Shown here: positions 12,158 through 23,794 of the stretch, piece by piece
Layout: each line of letters opens with the position of its first letter
How positions within the stretch are numbered: the first letter of the stretch is position 1
Origin: Deinandra increscens subsp. villosa
Taxonomy: Eukaryota; Streptophyta; Magnoliopsida; Asterales; Asteraceae
Assembly: GCA_039602395.1 (NCBI GenBank)
Contig: JBCNJP010000003.1
Coordinates: 64,284,278 to 64,348,277, forward strand
DNA length: 64,000 bases
Reading direction: 5' to 3'
Made by a program: the position numbers and the translations under genes
Notes under the pieces: model-generated
Seen by the model: only the letters and a program-made list of their open reading frames with translations
What the model was told of the DNA's origin: nothing
Databases searched by the model: none

Positions 12158-12664
12158 ATTTACAAAATAATATGAATTTGATTTGAAACGAATTATTAAC
12201 TGTAACATCCTTTAATTGCAATCAAACTAATACTAGAGACTTACAATATATGCTTTTTTAGAATCGGAGAGTAGCGTGGCTTGTAGCTTTGATGTTTGGT
12301 CCTCAGTTTGCTAGTTTTGTGTCTTGGGCCTTCGTTGTCTTGTAGCACCTATTTTATATGGTGTTTTTTTGAAATTAAATTGCCCCTCCCCACCCCACTC
12401 CACCCTGACGTTAAAAAAATATATGTGGTAGTTAAAAATAATAACCATGGTTATTTGAATTAGATGTGAAAAATTTATTGAATAAAAGGTGACACATAAA
12501 GGGAAATGTTTTAGAAAATACAATAAAGGGTCTTTTGTTTATATGAATGTGTGTAAATAGTGCATGTCTTGGAGTATATATTTGTGCATGAAATCTTGTC
12601 TTTGTACAAAGAACAAAAGTAAACATACCTTTACTTTTCATAACTTATATTTAAAAAAAATTGA

Positions 12665-13144
12665 GATCTACAAGGATAATAACTTAGACTACATAGATGC
12701 TACGACTGATAAAATTAATAATACATCACAAGATACATGATAAACTAACAGGAAAACACTAACACGTTGGTTGATTGTCATCGTTGTGGTATCGCGCGGG
12801 TTTCCTTGGCAAAACTTGATTTTACTTTAATATTTGCTTCATCACATATAATTGTTGTATACAAACTTAATGATTTTTTTTATATATCTAACCGTTTAAA
12901 CACATGGGTTTTTAAACAACAAATTAAACTCAAGTATCGCGTTGGTTCTCTCATACAAAACAATCGGCTTTGCTTGTTTTTTGCCAATGAACACACATAT
13001 ACCGCATTATAAGTTGACACTGGACCACATCGAGCTAAAAAACGAATACATCAATGTAAATTGTCGTGCCGTCATAACAAACAAACAAATGACGAATAAT
13101 GCCATATGAACTACCGTCGCCGCAATGCGGGGGTATACCCCTAG
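12665..13144 (+). mobile_element. Probable non-autonomous Helitron, 3' end clear, 5' end tentative
   Basis: The right end has the Helitron 3' signature: a short hairpin CCGC-AAT-GCGG (13,120-13,130), then GGGTATACCC and terminal CTAG (13,141-13,144) followed by T. Rolling-circle elements insert between A and T and end in CTRR after such a hairpin. A TC start preceded by A at 12,665 is only a candidate. There is no Rep/helicase coding. Confidence 0.5.
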
Positions 13145-13242
13145 TATATATATATATCACGTATATGTGCATCTATAGTGTGTGTCTAACTGAATCTAGC
13201 CATAGTTGGACCTAATGCAAGTCATACGTTCTCTATGGCTGA

Positions 13243-13256
13243 TGGCTCTGATACCA
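13243..13256 (-). other. Primer-binding site (initiator Met tRNA) of a - strand LTR element
   Basis: The complement reads TGGTATCAGAGCCA, matching the 3' end of plant initiator Met tRNA, 3 nt inside the LTR end at 13,260. No gag follows; the next 100 bp run into the Helitron end, so the internal region is lost. Confidence 0.85.
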
Positions 13257-13259
13257 ATT

Positions 13260-15680
13260 TGTCACACCCCCAAAATCCGCCCGCGAAGTATCACCGCAAA
13301 TGAAGGCGTGACATGCTCGGTTCTGAGTCATCAAACACACCGAACATACTATATGCATAAAAAACCGTTTAAAAGTTCAGAGTTAGAAGCTCATAATGTT
13401 TAACAAAACAGTTTTTGTGCGGAAGCATAAAACAAACATAATTAAGTTTCAAAAGTTTAACGCGCAAACGTCGCCCAATAGTTGGATGTTCAACTAAACA
13501 TGCAGAGTTATGATTGAACCATGATTCCCTAAACATGCTCCTTAGCGTGCACCTAACGACCTGAGAAGAAACATGTTAAAATGCGTCAACACTAGGTTGG
13601 TGAGTTCACAGAGTTTAAATGAAACAGTTGGATAATCATTTATCAAAACCGTAAGTTACTCATTAGTCTCAACCAGACCTAATCCAAAAGCGGCATACTG
13701 ATCCCAAAGTAATTAATATACCCTTGGATAGCCATTCCATGAATATTCTAACCCAATAGCGCGTTGTACCCATTACTTGACTGAATGAAACTGCCTTCCC
13801 CTTCATCCCTTTGCCGAGCAATGAGTGAAAACCTTAGGACAATATAACACCCATCTCCACTCCCTAGAAGGCAAGTGGGGCTAGAGCGACTAGCCCGGGC
13901 AGGGCTTGTCAGACCTAGTAGATCTACTAAATATTTCCCCATTATCAAACCGATATTCATGGTACAATGTAGAATTACATTATGATTGGCAAATTGAATC
14001 TTGCTATGGTCACAATATAGTATATTAAGAAAAAGAAAGTGTTTTTGAACATGTAACCTTTAACGCATGTCCTCTCCCCCAAAAGTAAAACAGTAGAAAT
14101 TGGGGCCATGAACTCACCTTAGGGTGTAATAAGTTTCCGAATAGTACGTTGAACATAGAAGGTCAATTACTCCTAGACTCTACCTATAACACGCAATCGT
14201 GTAAGTGTTGACTAAGTTTGACCAACCGTCCCGACAACGTGCAGACAACAGACAAGTGGACTCGAATACACATTGGTGATTGAATTTAGGTTTTCTATAA
14301 TTAACCTATTACGTATTACACATACTACACATTGTATTATGATAAACATAATGTGTCACAATTGCTTACGACATTATCCCGTGTATATGATGTACGATCG
14401 ACGGGGCGATTGTACAAATCCTTGTCATTCCCCCTGAGGTAGGAGACTTAGGACTTGTACACCCATATAATTCATAATAAATATGACTTATGACATGAAA
14501 ACACGTAGCCAAGTAACCTCATGCTCATAATCATGCGTTTTTCTATTTTATTTATTTCCCGATAAATATATATTTATCACATGTAGGCTAATTTTATGTT
14601 TACACAACATCATCATCTTATGCAAATCACATAGATCATCATTTAGCATATTTCAAACCATGTCATAGATTCCTAACGACAAGCATGAAAGCTATCTTGC
14701 CCTAATAGGCCATTTTCATCGTATTTTCATGTAAACAATTTTTATAAATTAATCTACATGCCATTGATCATCAAGTTCAAAACTTTATACATCATCATGT
14801 GTCCAAAAACCTAGATTACACACCCACATAGTAGATCTAACATCAATCATGTGCCTTTATTCAAGATCTTGCATGCATGGCAACCTAAATCATGTTTTCA
14901 TCATAGATCTCACGCAAAGTTAACAACTTTATTACACATCAAACCTAGATCTATCATTATCAAGTTATTACAACATCGATCTAACACAAATCATCTAACC
15001 ACATGCATGCATGATTTCTCATTAAAAAACCCTAGATCTAGCATATATCATCACATCATGCATAAAAGCCACATTTTTGATCAAAAAATGCAATCTTTTC
15101 TATCACAATCACTAGATCTATACTTGATATCATCAAACTAACATAGATCAGACCTAGATACATAAAAAAGCTTGGATCTTGACAACTTAAACACAAGAAA
15201 AACACAAAAAATCACATACCGAATGATGTAGGATGATAAAGAATGAAATCGGGGCTTAAAACTTGCAAGAAAGCTTAAATATTGGTGATGAATGAGTATG
15301 AAGATGATAAGAGATGTAAATGGGGCAGGGAATTTGTTGGGAGCTGATGAAATGAAATGGTGGTGGCTAATGGTGCTTTTATAGTGGAAAAGTTAGGTTT
15401 TGCTGGAAACTGATTTGCAGGCGCATCGCTTGGACCCTTAGGTAGTTCTAGCCGATACGCCTAGAGCCTCCCTTCTGGCAACCCTTTTGACTTTTGTTGA
15501 CCGCAGCCCGTTTTGTCCGTTTTTCACGTTTTGGTCACGGTTTTCAATGTTTTCTCCCATTTTCAATTCACCATCATTTTTATCACATAAAATCAAGTAT
15601 CAACATGCCATGTAACAATTTACGATTGCACATTTAAATTCACATAATAGTTTGCACATAATTCACAATACTTAGCAGTT
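13260..15680 (-). mobile_element. Long LTR of a truncated retrotransposon (outer boundary approximate)
   Basis: The inner end is TGTCACACCCCC on the + strand, immediately outside the primer site. Several landmarks recur in the same order in the LTR at 49,925: GAGTTCAC (13,603), TGCCTTCCCC (13,792), CTTGTCAGACC (13,904) and AACTCACCTTAGGGTG (14,110). The - strand has a TATA box (CTATAAAAGC, 15,375-15,384) and a CT-rich leader ending near a GGTATG donor-like site (15,216). The upstream (U3) limit could not be fixed. No coding region is present. Confidence 0.6.
15375..15384 (-). promoter_or_regulatory. LTR TATA box
   Basis: CTATAAAAGC on the - strand, about 2.1 kb upstream of the primer site, consistent with an LTR promoter directed toward 13,260. 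Confidence 0.6.
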
Positions 15681-16275
15681 TTCAGTTAGTCACCAATATT
15701 TCGAGATGTGAACTTGTTTGTGATATTTGTGAAGTGTTTTAAGGGTACTAGGCTCTTCTTATACCTTAATTGACATATTACGCCTATATACACGACTCCA
15801 GGTTTACCGGTTTTATTAATTTTTATCCGTTTATAAGGCTCGGGTCCCAGCCGAAGGGCCAGAATGTCATAAGATACATGATCTAGAATATAATAAACTA
15901 TTCTAGAAGATAAAATGACGGCTTCTGATAGGCTGAGAGAAGAGCAGCTTGCGTCTCTGTCGAAAAGCAGTCTTGTCAGAACAAGTGGAGAAGTCAAGTT
16001 GTTCGAGATTGCTCTCCTTACCGAGGTAACTTGAGTTATCCTGGGCATTTCCACTGCCCGAGGTAAAACATTGCTTCCGAGATAAAGTTTCCACCCAAGG
16101 TAACTTAAGTTACTTTGGACTGATTGCTCTTCCGAGATAACTTATTACCTTGGGTCTTCTAAGCCTTCCGAGATAACTTTATCTAGCCGAGATAACATCA
16201 TTCTAAGGAGAAATAATTTCTTATAGTCTCCCCCCTCCCAAGATGATGCTTTCAAAATCTTCTATAAATAACTTA
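15681..16275. repeat. CCGAGRTAAC motif array beside a TATA-like box
   Basis: CCGAGATAAC or close variants occur at about 16,018, 16,057, 16,076, 16,095, 16,131, 16,169 and 16,190, with inverted forms (TTACCTTGG, TTACTTTGG) between. A + strand CTATAAATAA lies at about 16,262, immediately downstream. The layout resembles a retrotransposon U3 enhancer array, but neither the LTR ends nor a primer site were located. Confidence 0.45.
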
Positions 16276-18007
16276 ATAAACATATAAACAGCTTTAAAAT
16301 CTTAAAAAAACTGTTGCAAAACTTCATCAAACTCCAAAACTAGCACCACATGCTATTCATCCAATCCATTGTCTTTGTTGTATGAGAACAATTTGTTAGA
16401 GATCATGATGTTGAGAATGGTACTTTTGTCAGCATAATTCCATTGACAGGGATCATTTCGTCTATGTCTTGTAAATGATCCATGCTATCTAAACTTCAGT
16501 CTTCAATCTTCAGCATTGCTGCATCTGATTTTCAACTTGAAATGTTGTCGAAAACAGAGCTTGCATGGCTGGATCATTCTTGAACATTCTTTGAGCTCCA
16601 AGATCCACTTGTGAAAGATACTTCATACTCCCCCTTTCACCATGCTTGAGTCTTGTCACACAGAACCTGCAATTTTAGAAGATAGAAACGTGGTTTTCCA
16701 TTTTCGAGCCAACATAAGTTAATCTTGGCGTAAAACTTCTCTTCGAGAATCCAAGATATATGATTTCAAAATGTTTCTCGTATCTTGTGTCGATCAATCG
16801 AAAACAAACAAGAAGAAAAATCTTTTTGGCTTTAATTTAAGTTTATGCTAAAACACACCAATTTTTTTTTTCTTTTTCTAAAATGAAAAATAATATGCAA
16901 TACACAAGTAGACTCTATTTTTGGTATTTTGCGAGAAAAATCACGGTGAGAGATCATATCAGACATAACGCATCTAGCATATTTCAATTTCGGTCTTAAT
17001 TAGCATGCAAGCCAAGATAATCGTAAATAACAACATTTATGTTTATTTCAGCATACACCAATCATTTTTATCATTTTCAGATATGCTTAAGGTAATATTA
17101 TCATGCACTGATAACTCGGCCTCCACTTTATCAGAAATGCTGGAAAATTATCATGTTTATCATATAGAAGCAAATTTTCTTAGAGATTTAATCATCCTTG
17201 ATGAGTCATGCAAAAATAAAACAAAACCCCAAATACCTAACAATCAGGTCGGTCTTGTGGACACGCAGAGAAAGCCTAAGTATTTGAGAAAATAAGAAAG
17301 TAAAACAAGTTGAAGTTGTATAATTCAACAACAATCAGGTCGATACTTCTGTATACGTAGAGAACGTCCGATAAATTATACTAAACACCAAGAAAAAAAA
17401 GCAGAATGTCAAACGAACAACGATCAGGTTGATCTTTCGATACGCAGAGAAAGTCCGATCGTTTGATAAAATAAAGAAAATCTAACAAGTTTAAATCTTT
17501 CAAAATGAAAACATGCATTCATCAGGATATCGCTTATTCTATTTTTGAAATCATCACACAGCATTCATCAAGGAGCAAACAACTGAAGATCATCAGGCAA
17601 GCTTTATGTTTATATCTTACTTGCAGATATCAGATTTGTCATGCACATTCACAGATTATACAAATACCTACAGCCTTTAGACTTAATCTATCCATGGCAG
17701 ATAAACATATATGCTGATGTACCATCATTTCTCGCTTTTGTCGGATCAATTTCTCAATTTTTCATTTTTTTATATTTTCCAATTTCTCCCCCTAAAATTC
17801 AAACGAACACTATTTTTTTAATTTTCAAATTTTCTCCCCCTAAAAATATGAACGAAAGAAAATGAAAAACAAAAATAAAAATGATCGATCAACACTTGAC
17901 ACATTTTTAAAAATTATATTTTTGAAAATCAGTGTTTCAAAGATAGTGACGATGCATTTTAACTTAAAACAACCACAAGTATTCCACTGTCAGTAATCTC
18001 TCAATTA
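16276..18007 (-). other. Noncoding region 3' of gag in Copia element D
   Basis: There is no pol domain where it would be expected after gag. On the - strand there are purine tracts (complement of CTCCCCCTAAA at about 17,788 and 17,832). Element D thus appears to consist of an LTR, gag and this tail; no 3' LTR matching 20,988-21,327 was seen. Confidence 0.5.
17239..17462. repeat. Degenerate ~91-bp tandem repeat, three units
   Basis: Units start at about 17,239, 17,329 and 17,420. Each begins AACRATCAGGTYG and contains a TACG(C/T)AGAGAA core followed by a short AT-rich tail. Confidence 0.7.
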
Positions 18008-20166
18008 CTAACAGGTCTTCTTGAAATACCTATAAACACTAGAAAATAATAAGTTCTTAAAACCCCGACCCTCATCCACACTTGTGGTAGGTCGTCCAGT
18101 GTCTTCAACAAAATCAGTGTTGGCTGTGGAGACAACTTTTGGTCTCCATTCCTGTTTTGGTTTTAAACTTTCTAGTGAACCATTGTCAACTGATGAGTGA
18201 CAATCAGAACTACTACCCAACTTTTCAGAATTAAATCTCTTTTTCCAGAAAAATTGTGTGTTGGGTATTGGTTCACTGAAAATAATGCCATCAGGATCAA
18301 CATACTTTGTATGTTTGGCATTTGATGATGAATTGTTATTAGTTGTAGGACAATTTTTAGCATAATGACCTTTCTTACGACAACCATAACATAGTCGATG
18401 ATTAGTTGGAGTGACTGAAACTGGTTTTCCAAACTGATCAATCGAATATTCATCAAATACTTTTGAAATCACAGGTTTGAATTTCTTTGGTTTCTGAAAT
18501 TTTGGAAAACATATTAGAGAATCATAAAAACCAGAATCATCTCCATAACCAAAGAATTTATCTTGATGATAAAACCTGTTCGATTTAGCATAATATAATG
18601 AATCTGAATTTTTACCGCCTTGTGGTGTAGCATCAGATATACAAGAAGACTCTTTAGAAGAAATATTTTCATTGGCAGATGGTGAAGATGCTTTCTTCTT
18701 CCAACATCGAGGCTTCTTATCTGAAAACACCTTCTGTTTCTTTATCTTCTTTGTTTTGAATTCCTTCTTGTCGAAATTCTTAATCAGCCTATCTCTTCTT
18801 CAAATCATATACCACCATTTTTCTGCTTGAATTTATCTTAAACAGAATTTGGTATCTCATGACCTTGTTTGGCAAGTTTTGTAAATTCATACTTGATTCC
18901 TTTCAAATCATTCTTCCTGGAAATTAACGAATCATCTATCACGGTATCAGAAAACTTTGGCCCTATCACTTTTCCCGGATCTCAAGTAACACCTTTCCTT
19001 TTTCAAGAAATGTAGATTTTGAATCAAACTTCAATCCATTACTGCAATCAATCTGTTCTTTACTTTTCTTCTTGGGTTTGAACTTTGTTTTCTTTCCTAA
19101 ACTAGTATCAGCAAATTTTGAACAATCAGGCTGTTCAATACCAGATGGTATAGCTGGTATGGAAGTTTCAATATCCACAGGAGCAGGAACTTGATGAAGA
19201 GTTGTATCTTTACCATTCTCCTGATTCGTCTCCAACTTATACAAATAATTTAGGAAAGTCGGCGAATTGTTAAAATTTTTCAATTTACGTTGCAAATCCA
19301 GAATCTCAATTTTTAATTCAGAAATCTTCACTTGAGCATTCAACAGCTCTTTCTGAGAAGCAATAAACTGTTCCGACAACTCATTATATTCATACTTGTG
19401 TCTTCTTTTCAAGTCACACACTTCCAATAATTCTTCAGTAACCTTTTTCTCTTTTTCTTGAAGTAATCAACATCTTGTGTTAAAATTTTGTTCTTTTCTC
19501 GGAAAAGAACATTCTCATCTCGAAGTTTTGAAAGTTCTTCCTGCAGACTAACTACCTTATCAGCAGCTTTAACAGCAATCTGATTAACCTTTTCGTATTT
19601 TTGTTGAAGAGGATAACATATTGCAAATAAAGCATCAAAATCTTCAATAGCTTCCTGTTCATTAGTTTTATTACATTCTTCAATTAACACTTCTTTTTCT
19701 TTCAACCAGTCTTCCTTAATTTTAACAAAATCAGTACACATTGTACAAGAAGAAGATGCCATCTGTTGAATTTTTGCTTCGTAACCATCACGAATTTTAT
19801 TTTTCCATTCCTTCAATTCTTTTCTCAGAATACTATTTTCTTCAGATAACTTCGTTTCTTTCTTCTCTAATTCTTCAATTTTATCTTAAACTTCAAATCT
19901 TGATCAACTGTTTTCTGAGAAATGGTAGACATATGTTCCTCACACTGTCTCTTTACAAAATCCCATATATGCTTTGCTTTTCCATAAATTCTGACTTGTC
20001 TTTTAAGAGTAATAGGCAAAGCTAACAGAAGAAGTGCAATAGCTTTTTCATGTTGATCATATGATTCCCTTTCTTCAAGTGAAAAATTCCATCTCATCTT
20101 AAAATTACCACCAAAAGTTAGATACTGATATTTATTTGAAATCAGTAACCACAACCTTTTATCCAA
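18008..20166 (-). pseudogene. Copia gag polyprotein of element D, frameshifted
   Basis: Read right to left: a UBN2-type Gag segment (SLEERESYDQHEKAIALLLL, then KAKHIWDFVKRQCEE), a long Lys/Glu-rich coiled-coil region (19,816-18,966), and a CCHC zinc knuckle CYGCRKKGHYAKNC (about 18,340-18,385), ending at 18,008. The frame changes near 19,860, 19,420 and 18,750-18,960, so no intact Gag is made. Family Gag proteins coat retrotransposon RNA; the knuckle binds RNA. No protease, integrase or RT follows. The 3' end (GRP, then a CAAGAAGRCCTRTTAG block at about 18,000) matches the gag end of element E at 63,860. Confidence 0.8.
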
Positions 20167-20469
20167 ATCAACAATATATGCTCTAAAATTTGTTAACTAA
20201 CCATGATAATCTGCAAGATTTATCAACTTCGATATATTCTGACTATGACTCGCAATAAATGCATCAATTGCATACATTATGAAAATTGTGAAATTGGATA
20301 TCAAAACTTCAAACTCGAAAACAGAGGTCTTAAATATGGATTTTGGGGGTCAAATTGGAGGGTACTATCTGTCAGGACAGTAAAAGTGTAGATCTCATCG
20401 AGACGGTCATTTTGGCTGGTATTAGGTTCCGTAACTCAAAATATAACTCAAGTTACGTCAATTTTAGTG

Positions 20470-20765
20470 AAAGTCACTTTTCTACCAGCGTACCAAGCAA
20501 CGGACAACTAGCGTACCAATGACCTTCAGCGGACCAACAACGTACCAACTCTTTAACGTACCAAATCGATCAGCATACCAAACCAATCAACGTACCAGAG
20601 ACAGACCAACTGGTACGGTGTAACTATCAGCGTACCAAAGAATAACCGGCGCGTACCACCGTTGGAGATTGTCTTCCGTACCAATGACCAGCGTACCAAC
20701 AAATCTATGAAGATTGCCTTGAATACCTAAATATTCAACCGGCGTACCAGCAGCGCACCATCATG
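20470..20765. repeat. CGTACCA motif array in the leader of element D
   Basis: Ten exact CGTACCA copies plus variants (GCGGACCA, GCATACCA, GCGCACCA) within about 300 bp; the usual form is AGCGTACCAA. The same motif recurs three times forward and three times inverted (TGGTACG) in the U3 of the LTR of D (21,200-21,265). Confidence 0.85.
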
Positions 20766-20973
20766 AAATCGACTGATTTTTTGAATTTTTGACTTTTTGA
20801 GCTAGAATTTGACACAGTGAGTTGCGAAAACACTCTAGGAAGATTCAGAAATCAGTTATAGCACCAAAAACACTCGGAATTAAGAAAATTGATGAAACAC
20901 CAAAGAAACCCACTTTCTCTGACTAGAAAAACCCAATTTTGATCAATTCAATCCAGCAGAGCAACCTGGATTT

Positions 20974-20985
20974 GCTCTGATACCA
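20974..20985 (-). other. Primer-binding site of Copia element D
   Basis: The complement reads TGGTATCAGAGC (initiator Met tRNA), 2 nt inside the LTR end at 20,988. Confidence 0.85.
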
Positions 20986-20987
20986 CT

Positions 20988-21327
20988 TGTAAGTACACGG
21001 AATGATCTTACAACTGGATGAACCGACCAATCTAGTGCACGAGAATGTAAATAAGCTTTGTTTTATTAATTTCACAAAGAGAACAATTACAAAGCTTTGG
21101 TTTCTCTCTCTAGAACACACACACACAAAGTGTAGAATCTGATTAAGTGTTCTAACATGCTAAACAGGTCAACCTATTTATAGGTGACTCAAACTGCCCA
21201 GCGTACCATCCAACGTACCATTGGTACGTTGACTCCGTACCAAATGGTACGAACCATGGTACGCTGTCTCTAAGACTCACACAATAATGCTCTCATATAG
21301 ATACAATACACGAGACACACTGTATCA
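20988..21327 (-). mobile_element. 5' LTR of Copia element D
   Basis: On the - strand the LTR runs from TGATACAGTG (21,327) to ACTTACA (20,988), about 340 bp. A TATA box CCTATAAATAGG lies at 21,173-21,184, with the CGTACCA/TGGTACG motifs just upstream of it. The outer boundary is inferred from the TG...CA rule only. Confidence 0.65.
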
Positions 21328-21963
21328 TAGGAATATGCTCTAAAAAAACCAGTATCCTTGAGCATAGAAGAACCATCAAGCCTAGCTTGATCATGTTCGT
21401 CACCCCTGGTTTCTTGGTGCCTGGGATTCCTAAGATCAACCTCTTTTACCTCGGGTTCCAATAAAGGTTCCTTTGGGTCAGAAGAGGTCTTAGTTTCCGT
21501 AAATTTGGTCTTAGGTATGTTACCTCTGACCACTGGTTCTAGTAGGGAACAAGTGCAGTGACAACCCTTTTTACATCAGCCATTTCAAAGCTCCTATGAC
21601 TGACCTCCTTGACAAAGTGTGGGTCAGGTTTCTTTAATAGCTCTTTAACAACTCTCCTACAAGTAAGGTGTTTGAAGAAGGTGTATCATGAAAACTTAAG
21701 AAAATTTCATCACCTTCACTTTGAGGTGTTTAAAGGATTGGTTTTAGTGGAGCTATTCTAGTGGATGAGGGATGTGCATCGTTTCCTAGAGATTCATCTC
21801 CCTTGGAAGATTTATCTTTGATGTGACTATCCCATTTTGGTTTCTTATGCCTAAGAACCTTGTCCTTGGCAGGGCTAGAAGCTTGGGTGGTTGTGGGTTG
21901 CACAGGTGGAGTAGACCTTGCACCCTATGATATAGATGTTTTATAGAATGTTGGGTTGAGATG
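21328..21963 (-). pseudogene. Degenerate coding-like remnant between two LTRs, unidentified
   Basis: Two open stretches on the - strand look protein-like rather than random: a Pro/Ser/Lys-rich one (about 21,925-21,735, containing ASSPAKDKVLRHKKPKW) and an acidic Glu/Lys-rich one (21,533-21,330, containing EPLLEPEVKEVDLRN). They are in different frames. No family was recognised. The LTRs of D and A abut this piece on either side, so it may be the original insertion target. Confidence 0.35.
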
Positions 21964-22375
21964 TGTAAGGGAATAATTTAAAGGCTTGTAATATTGAATA
22001 TAGTTGGGCTAGGTTTAGTGGGTCTACTATGATTAATTATATTAATTATAGGTTTAGGGATTGAAAAGCCATGTAGGGTCAGGTGTGTAGTATATAAACA
22101 CACCTAGGCCTCATTTGTAAGGGTTGGCCTTTTGGAGACAGAGAATTCGTGAGCCAGGGAGGGAGACCAAGGAGAAATTGAAATTCTCCAAGGAAAATTG
22201 ATGAACTAGACGATCTGAGTGATAATCGTGTGCATCATTTTCAGGTTTCATTGTGTTTAATATTATCGTTTTTCATCAATTTCTTTCATCTTTATTCTTG
22301 AATCACTCAATCAACGGATTCCACATCGTTTGATCGAGATCATTGATATTGTGTGAGGTTAATTTAAGCCCTACA
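21964..22375 (+). mobile_element. 5' LTR of Copia element A
   Basis: The LTR is 412 bp, TGTAAGGG...CCCTACA. A TATA box (TATATAAA) lies at 22,091. The first ~58 bp recur with a few changes at 28,340, identifying the 3' LTR. The primer site follows 2 nt after the end. Confidence 0.85.
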
Positions 22376-22377
22376 AT

Positions 22378-22391
22378 TGGTATCAGAGCCA
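22378..22391 (+). other. Primer-binding site of Copia element A
   Basis: TGGTATCAGAGCCA, complementary to the initiator Met tRNA 3' end. Confidence 0.9.
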
Positions 22392-23794
22392 AGAAACTCG
22401 TGTTTTGTGGCTCACACGATATCGATTCAATGTGTGTTGATGATTTTAGTGAGTTTTTTGTGTGTTTTTCAGGTCTTCGTCCCCTTCTTTGGAGGTTTTC
22501 TATTCTAAAAAATTCGTGTTGGAACAGGTTCTTGATTTCTTAACTAATTTGCTGAGTTTGTGTGCAGATTGAAGAGTTTTTGTGATTGTTTTAGCTGTTT
22601 TTGCAGTCCATCAAGGCGTTTTCAATCAAGATTGAAAGTTTTTCGTCCCAGATTTTTGTGTTCAATTGTTTTCATTCAAAATATGGAGATTCTCGGTTGA
22701 GTAGCTTTCCCTGCAGGTTTTCATTTCCGACAGACATTTTCGATTCTGTAGGCGTTTTCGATCTAACAAACAATTTACGTTTGAGGCGATTCCTTCTTTC
22801 TCAAGGGTTTTCGACCAATATTCAGGGTTTTCGATCTTAAATTTTGGGTTGTACGGGTTTTCGATCACATCGTATATTAGGAAAGGATTTCCTTTTCTGA
22901 CTTTTCAAGATTTAAACTTGTTCAACAAGTTTTCGTTTGAGCAACAGGACTATGAGATTTGGTTTTTCGATCAAGCTGATTTTTCGATCGGGTCGAGGTT
23001 TTCGATCAGGTTACGGTTCTCTATCGAATTGAGGAGTTTGACTGTGGTTCTTTATCGAGGTACACGACCCTTCAAATCTGGTTTTCGGCCATTAAAGCGG
23101 GTCTTCGATCTAAGTTCACGGTGTTATGATCGGGTTTACGACACATCTCAGTTCACTCTCACTTGTACTGCTATTGGTTTTCGGCTCTAGTGTCGGTCGA
23201 ATTGCCGGTTCACAACGAGCTTCACTGAGTTGTAGTTTCGATCGGGTTACGGTGAAGTTTAGGCGGCCTTATCACTAGTTCACGATTCCTAAATTGAGTT
23301 TTCGATCCATGATCTTCGGGTTAAATTTGATTCACGGTCGAAACAATTGTGCTGCAGGTTTCTATTGAAGCAAATTTGAAGTTACGTACTTACGTATCTT
23401 GAAGGTTAGTTTATTTACGTGTGTGCCATCGATATTTAATTTCATTCCTACGTAAATTGTACATCGATTTAGTTACAAGTTTTACATCTGTTTTTGAAGC
23501 AGTAAATGGCCACTCAATTTAAATTGGTGCAAATTAATTTTGACAAGGTTCTGTTTGTTGAATTTTTCTGGACCTCTTGGTGTATTTTATTCAAAATGGT
23601 TCAAGGTTGCTAAGGTTCGGTTTTCAGGGAGTTTTTGACTGAACAGAAGGTTTTCGGTCGAGTTGATAGTTTCCAATCGAGTTTTGTGGTTTTTGGTTGA
23701 AAAGGGGGTTGTTGATCGTGTAAGGTGTTTACGGTCTGACCGCATGTTTTCGGTTGGATTACGTTTTCCAGGTGTTTCGTATTTTCAGTTGAAA
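22392..23794 (+). repeat. Leader of element A, filled with GGTTTTCGATC-type repeats
   Basis: About 20-25 degenerate copies of GGTTTTCGATC or TTTTCGRTCGGGTTACGG lie between 22,620 and 23,770. Clear ones are at about 22,756, 22,826, 22,856, 22,965, 22,982, 23,000 and 23,299. Spacing is irregular, so it is not a simple tandem array. Open frames here are by-products of the repeat. Confidence 0.75.

Noticed and set aside
16635..16670. TCTTGTCACACAGAACC as the outer end of the LTR that begins at 13,260
   Set aside because: Only the TGTCACA word matches and no LTR landmarks surround it.
17239..17462. Possible CRISPR-like array (three repeats, ~91-bp spacing)
   Set aside because: Only three diverged units in a plant retrotransposon, with unequal repeats and spacing.
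22343..23190. Open frames in the leader of Copia A
   Set aside because: They follow the GGTTTTCGATC repeats, lack any domain and precede the recognised Gag start.
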